In this document: in pieces, positions 7,109 through 9,505 of the stretch | Position numbering within the stretch: position 1 is the stretch's first letter | Layout of the letters: each line of letters begins with the position of its first letter | DNA from: Mobilitalea sp. | GTDB lineage: Bacteria; Bacillota_A; Clostridia; Lachnospirales; Lachnospiraceae | Reading direction: 5' to 3' | Assembly: GCA_029974875.1 (NCBI GenBank) | Contig: JARKQP010000897.1 | Coordinates: 1 to 9,505 of the forward strand | DNA: 9,505 nucleotides | The notes under the pieces: model-generated | What the model saw: only the letters and a program-made list of their open reading frames with translations | Told to the model about the DNA's origin: nothing | Databases searched by the model: none | Program-made: the position numbers and the translations under genes

Positions 7109-7740
7109 TAGATTTTTGTAAAACCTCCTTCTGTACTTTTTAAGTAGTGTATGATGCTCTCAACTGCGTTATCAATACCAATGCAATCGCTCCTGATGGA
7201 AAGATGGTAATTTTCAGCTTTTCCCCATTTCTCACTGGCATGGTAGTTATAATAATTTGCCCTTCTCTTATCCGCCTTGGCCAGCTCATCCTCCGCCTTA
7301 TTCTTAGGTACATTGTATAGGCGGACTGCCCTATCCTTGCGGGCTTCCATGCTTGCCCAGATAAATACATTCACCACATCCCCATTCTCGCGCAGGATGT
7401 AATCCGCACAACGGCCGACGATCACGCAGGGACCCTCCTGGGCAACCTTGCGGATAATATTCGATTGTGCCAGATACAGCTGGTCATCCAGGGACAGATG
7501 GGTGAAGCCGATCTCCTGGTTGCCGTAGGCATTCATTCCCATGGCAATGGAATATAAAAAGCTGTTCGTCGCCTTCTTCTCTGCATTGTCAAAGGCTGCC
7601 TCCGCAAAGCCGCTTTCCTTTGCAGCCCTGGAGATTAACTCATTATCATAAAACGGAATTCCAAGCTTCTGTGCCAATTTTGCACCAATTTCTCTTCCTC
7701 CGCTGCCGAATTGCCTGCTGATTGTTATTATTTTGTTCAT
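7108..7740 (-). CDS. Cytidylate kinase-like P-loop protein (Cytidylate_kin2 type)
   Basis: 210 residues resembling the cytidylate-kinase-like family common in Clostridia, separate from the housekeeping Cmk. The N-terminus MNKIITISRQFGSGGRE contains the family's altered P-loop: GSGGRE (residues 12-17) with Arg16 where Walker A has Lys. This is followed by IGAKLAQKLGIPFYDNELI. GPCVIVGRCADYIL (central) and a basic, lid-like stretch KADKRRANYYNYHASEKWG with the late motif CIGIDNAVESIIHYL complete the pattern. The ATG at 7740 is chosen because the conserved motif starts there and GAGGTGG lies just upstream; the frame is open 17 codons further but without conserved sequence. Family members are generally uncharacterised; nucleotide phosphorylation is inferred from the fold only. 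It is transcribed with, and overlaps, the AI-2E family gene. Confidence 0.9.
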   Translation of the reverse strand: MNKIITISRQFGSGGREIGAKLAQKLGIPFYDNELISRAAKESGFAEAAFDNAEKKATNSFLYSIAMGMNAYGNQEIGFTHLSLDDQLYLAQSNIIRKVAQEGPCVIVGRCADYILRENGDVVNVFIWASMEARKDRAVRLYNVPKNKAEDELAKADKRRANYYNYHASEKWGKAENYHLSIRSDCIGIDNAVESIIHYLKSTEGGFTKI

Positions 7741-7819
7741 TCCAGCCACCTCATTCCATAAAATATATTCTCGCCGATATTCTGCCTGCAAAGAAATTAA
7801 CAGGCTTTGTTACAGTTAT

Positions 7820-7828
7820 ATTGTACCA
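7820..7828 (-). promoter_or_regulatory. Extended -10 promoter for the kinase-like/AI-2E unit
   Basis: On the minus strand TGGTACAAT forms an extended -10 (TG-N-TACAAT, 5 of 6 matches). There is no good -35: the hexamer at 17 bp is TATGGT. The predicted start is near 7813, leaving a leader of about 72 nt. The word TATGGTA occurs twice, 18 bp apart (7824-7830 and 7842-7848), and could be an operator half-site or chance. Confidence 0.45.
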
Positions 7829-7865
7829 TATTTTTCAAATCTACCATAGTACTTTTTCAGATAAT

Positions 7866-9505
7866 TTACAGCAATAGTGTTAATTTTAGATACATTTTCC
7901 TAAAAAATGATAGCTCTCCCCATGTGTCTTCCTTCAAGGCTGCATAAAAATCATCCACCCTCTGCAGCTCCTCCGGGGCTATGGCATCCCTGCCAAACCT
8001 GGCCCTCCTTACGATCTCCATGATTATCTCAAATTCTTCTGCGTCCAGATAAGGACAGTGCTCCTTCACATACTCCGTATTGTCCTCCAGGAGAATCCCC
8101 TTATCCCCGCCGGCTGCCTTCGCTGCCTTAAGCACCCGTTCTATCTGTCCATAGAGCAGAATCGCCTTTTTATCCGGATCCTTTGTCCTCTTTCTTATGA
8201 TACGGCTGGTTACCGTTACTGCCGTAACGCTCAGGCCTGTGGCTGCCAGCGAGATTACTATGATCATCAGCACAATCCATTTTATCGGCAGGTTATTCTC
8301 TTCACGACCCTGTCCTGCTGTATTGTCCTCCGTATTTTCTTGCTGCTGTGTTTCATTTTTCTTCACCGGCGTTGGTGTTGCAGGCTTAGGCGTGGGTGTT
8401 GCTTTATTATCCTCATCGGAGCTCTTTCCTATGTTTGAAACTGCCGAAATCCCCATGTCGGAGCCTGGGGTGAAGTCAACCGGGATCCAGCCGCAGCCGT
8501 CCATATACACCTCTACCCAGGAGTGGGCGCTATAATCCCGGACCACCACTGTCACCAGGTCACCATCCTGTATCACGCTCATCTTAGGTGAAAATGCTGC
8601 CTCTACCGCTCCTACGGAAGATGCTGCCGCGTCTGGGGATGTATCCCCAGGTTCGGGAATACTGCTATACTGCTGCGCTGATACTTCGAGATTTCTCATT
8701 ACAGCATTTGCACTGACAGCATATCCTTCCACATACCTTGCGGGAATCCCCATTGCCCGCAGCATCAGGGTTGCCGCCGATGCAAAGTGGGCACAGTATC
8801 CCTTTTTATTTTCATACAGGAAATACTCTGCGAAATCCTTGTCCCAGGGCGTTTTGCCCGGTTCAAGACTGTAGTCCACATGGTTCCTCAAATAATCCCT
8901 GACGTAGGTGATTTTTTCAACCACGCTGTCATATTGCTTATCATTCCGAAGAGGTGCGAATTCCTCGATGAGCCGCTCCACTCCGTCTTCCGGCAGCTGG
9001 GTATATACCTGGCGGACAAATTGGCGATAGCCGGCTTCATATTCCTTGCTATAGCTATCCATATCTACCTGCAATGGATTCTGGCTGGCCCAATCGCCAC
9101 CGCTAACCATATCTGAATCCATATCCAGGATTATGTCAGCACCCTCTCCCTGGCTCCTTACTCTGCGGTAATAATAGAAGGGCAGCATATAGCTTTTCTC
9201 TTTTCCCTTTAAGGAGACATACAGATCCTGCTTATAGTCCGCACCCGGAATACCATGATACTCCGGATAATACGGGGCATAGATGTATTTACGGTTTGCC
9301 TCCCTGTATTGTATCTGCATATAGGACGTATAATAATCTGTTGTCAGAAGGCCATCCACTGCTGCACGGCTAGGGTGGGCAGATTTCGTAAGGGCACCGA
9401 TGATCCTTTGCACATTGTTGATGACAAAATAGGGTTCCTCACCCCATCCTGATACCAGCTCGTCATAAAGCTTATCTGAAGCCGTGGAGTGGCCGATCCA
9501 GCGAT
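7866..9505 (-). CDS. TgpA-like membrane-anchored transglutaminase-fold protein (N-terminus cut by window edge)
   Basis: 545 residues visible, open to the window edge. The GTG at 9413 is not taken as the start, because coding sequence continues in frame to 9505 and the family normally has a multi-span N-terminus there. Visible order: an extracytoplasmic region; a transglutaminase core with the triad C237 in KKGYCAHFASAA (codon 8793-8795), H327 in YSAHSWVEVY and D343 in WIPVDFTPG; a Thr-Pro/Gln-rich linker (about 365-400); one transmembrane helix (about 405-432); and a cytoplasmic C-terminal domain (about 440-545) resembling DUF4129. The triad is intact, so peptidase or amide-transfer chemistry outside the cell is possible, but targets for this clostridial group are not known. 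The Cys-His distance is about 90 residues, longer than the roughly 45 expected for TgpA, because of a low-complexity Ser/Ala/Pro insert (about 265-310). Genes upstream (outside the window) often include a MoxR ATPase and a DUF58 protein in this family. Confidence 0.9.
   Translation of the reverse strand, partial: RWIGHSTASDKLYDELVSGWGEEPYFVINNVQRIIGALTKSAHPSRAAVDGLLTTDYYTSYMQIQYREANRKYIYAPYYPEYHGIPGADYKQDLYVSLKGKEKSYMLPFYYYRRVRSQGEGADIILDMDSDMVSGGDWASQNPLQVDMDSYSKEYEAGYRQFVRQVYTQLPEDGVERLIEEFAPLRNDKQYDSVVEKITYVRDYLRNHVDYSLEPGKTPWDKDFAEYFLYENKKGYCAHFASAATLMLRAMGIPARYVEGYAVSANAVMRNLEVSAQQYSSIPEPGDTSPDAAASSVGAVEAAFSPKMSVIQDGDLVTVVVRDYSAHSWVEVYMDGCGWIPVDFTPGSDMGISAVSNIGKSSDEDNKATPTPKPATPTPVKKNETQQQENTEDNTAGQGREENNLPIKWIVLMIIVISLAATGLSVTAVTVTSRIIRKRTKDPDKKAILLYGQIERVLKAAKAAGGDKGILLEDNTEYVKEHCPYLDAEEFEIIMEIVRRARFGRDAIAPEELQRVDDFYAALKEDTWGELSFFRKMYLKLTLLL

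Noticed and set aside
7784..7805. GCCTG/CAGGC inverted repeat in the leader of the kinase-like gene
   Set aside because: Only five pairs with a 12-nt loop and no T-tract; too weak to call a riboswitch or terminator.
7810..7825. TTACAG...TTGTA near the kinase-like promoter as a second copy of the ABC-operon operator
   Set aside because: Only one TTACA word is present without the 11-bp phasing; similarity is likely chance plus the overlapping -10 hexamer.
9411..9413. GTG as start of the transglutaminase-fold protein
   Set aside because: The frame stays open with plausible protein sequence to the window edge, and the family has membrane spans N-terminal to this region.

Overview
The window is a compact stretch of a Gram-positive, low-to-mid-GC anaerobe. 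I infer a clostridial organism, most likely Lachnospiraceae. The grounds are strong AGGAGG-type ribosome sites, sigma-A-like promoters, a Thr-Pro linker of a style common in Lachnospiraceae exported proteins, and a MacB-type ABC module paired with an OmpR-type regulator. All seven genes are on the minus strand, so the window reads from right to left. Two genes run off the ends. I saw no tRNA, rRNA, CRISPR, insertion sequence or phage gene.

Right part (9505 to 5888): a large membrane-anchored, TgpA-like transglutaminase-fold protein whose N-terminus lies outside the window. After a 125-nt gap with an extended -10 promoter comes a two-gene unit. It encodes a cytidylate-kinase-like P-loop protein and an AI-2E/PerM family membrane protein, joined by a TAATG stop/start overlap.

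Middle (5887 to 721): a 171-nt regulatory region, then an ABC operon of four genes. In transcription order these are a MacB/LolD-type ATPase, an 816-residue secreted and membrane-anchored protein built of CARDB-like Ig repeats, a 98-residue single-span membrane protein, and a MacB/FtsX-type permease that overlaps the small gene by 11 nt. The promoter region holds a TTACA-type repeat array with 11-12 bp spacing, set directly upstream of a -35 element. This is the layout expected of an operator for an OmpR/PhoB-family regulator.

Left part (720 to 1): a strong hairpin, then a well-formed promoter (TTGTAA, 17 bp, TATAAT) and an OmpR/PhoB-family response regulator cut by the window edge. The simplest reading is that this regulator and a sensor kinase presumed just outside the window control the ABC operon.

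The most interesting system is the ABC module. A MacB-like ATPase/permease pair normally works with a MacA/HlyD-type adaptor in Gram-negatives. Here that place in the operon is taken by a giant CARDB-repeat exoprotein and a small membrane protein. Its substrate or signal cannot be read from the sequence.
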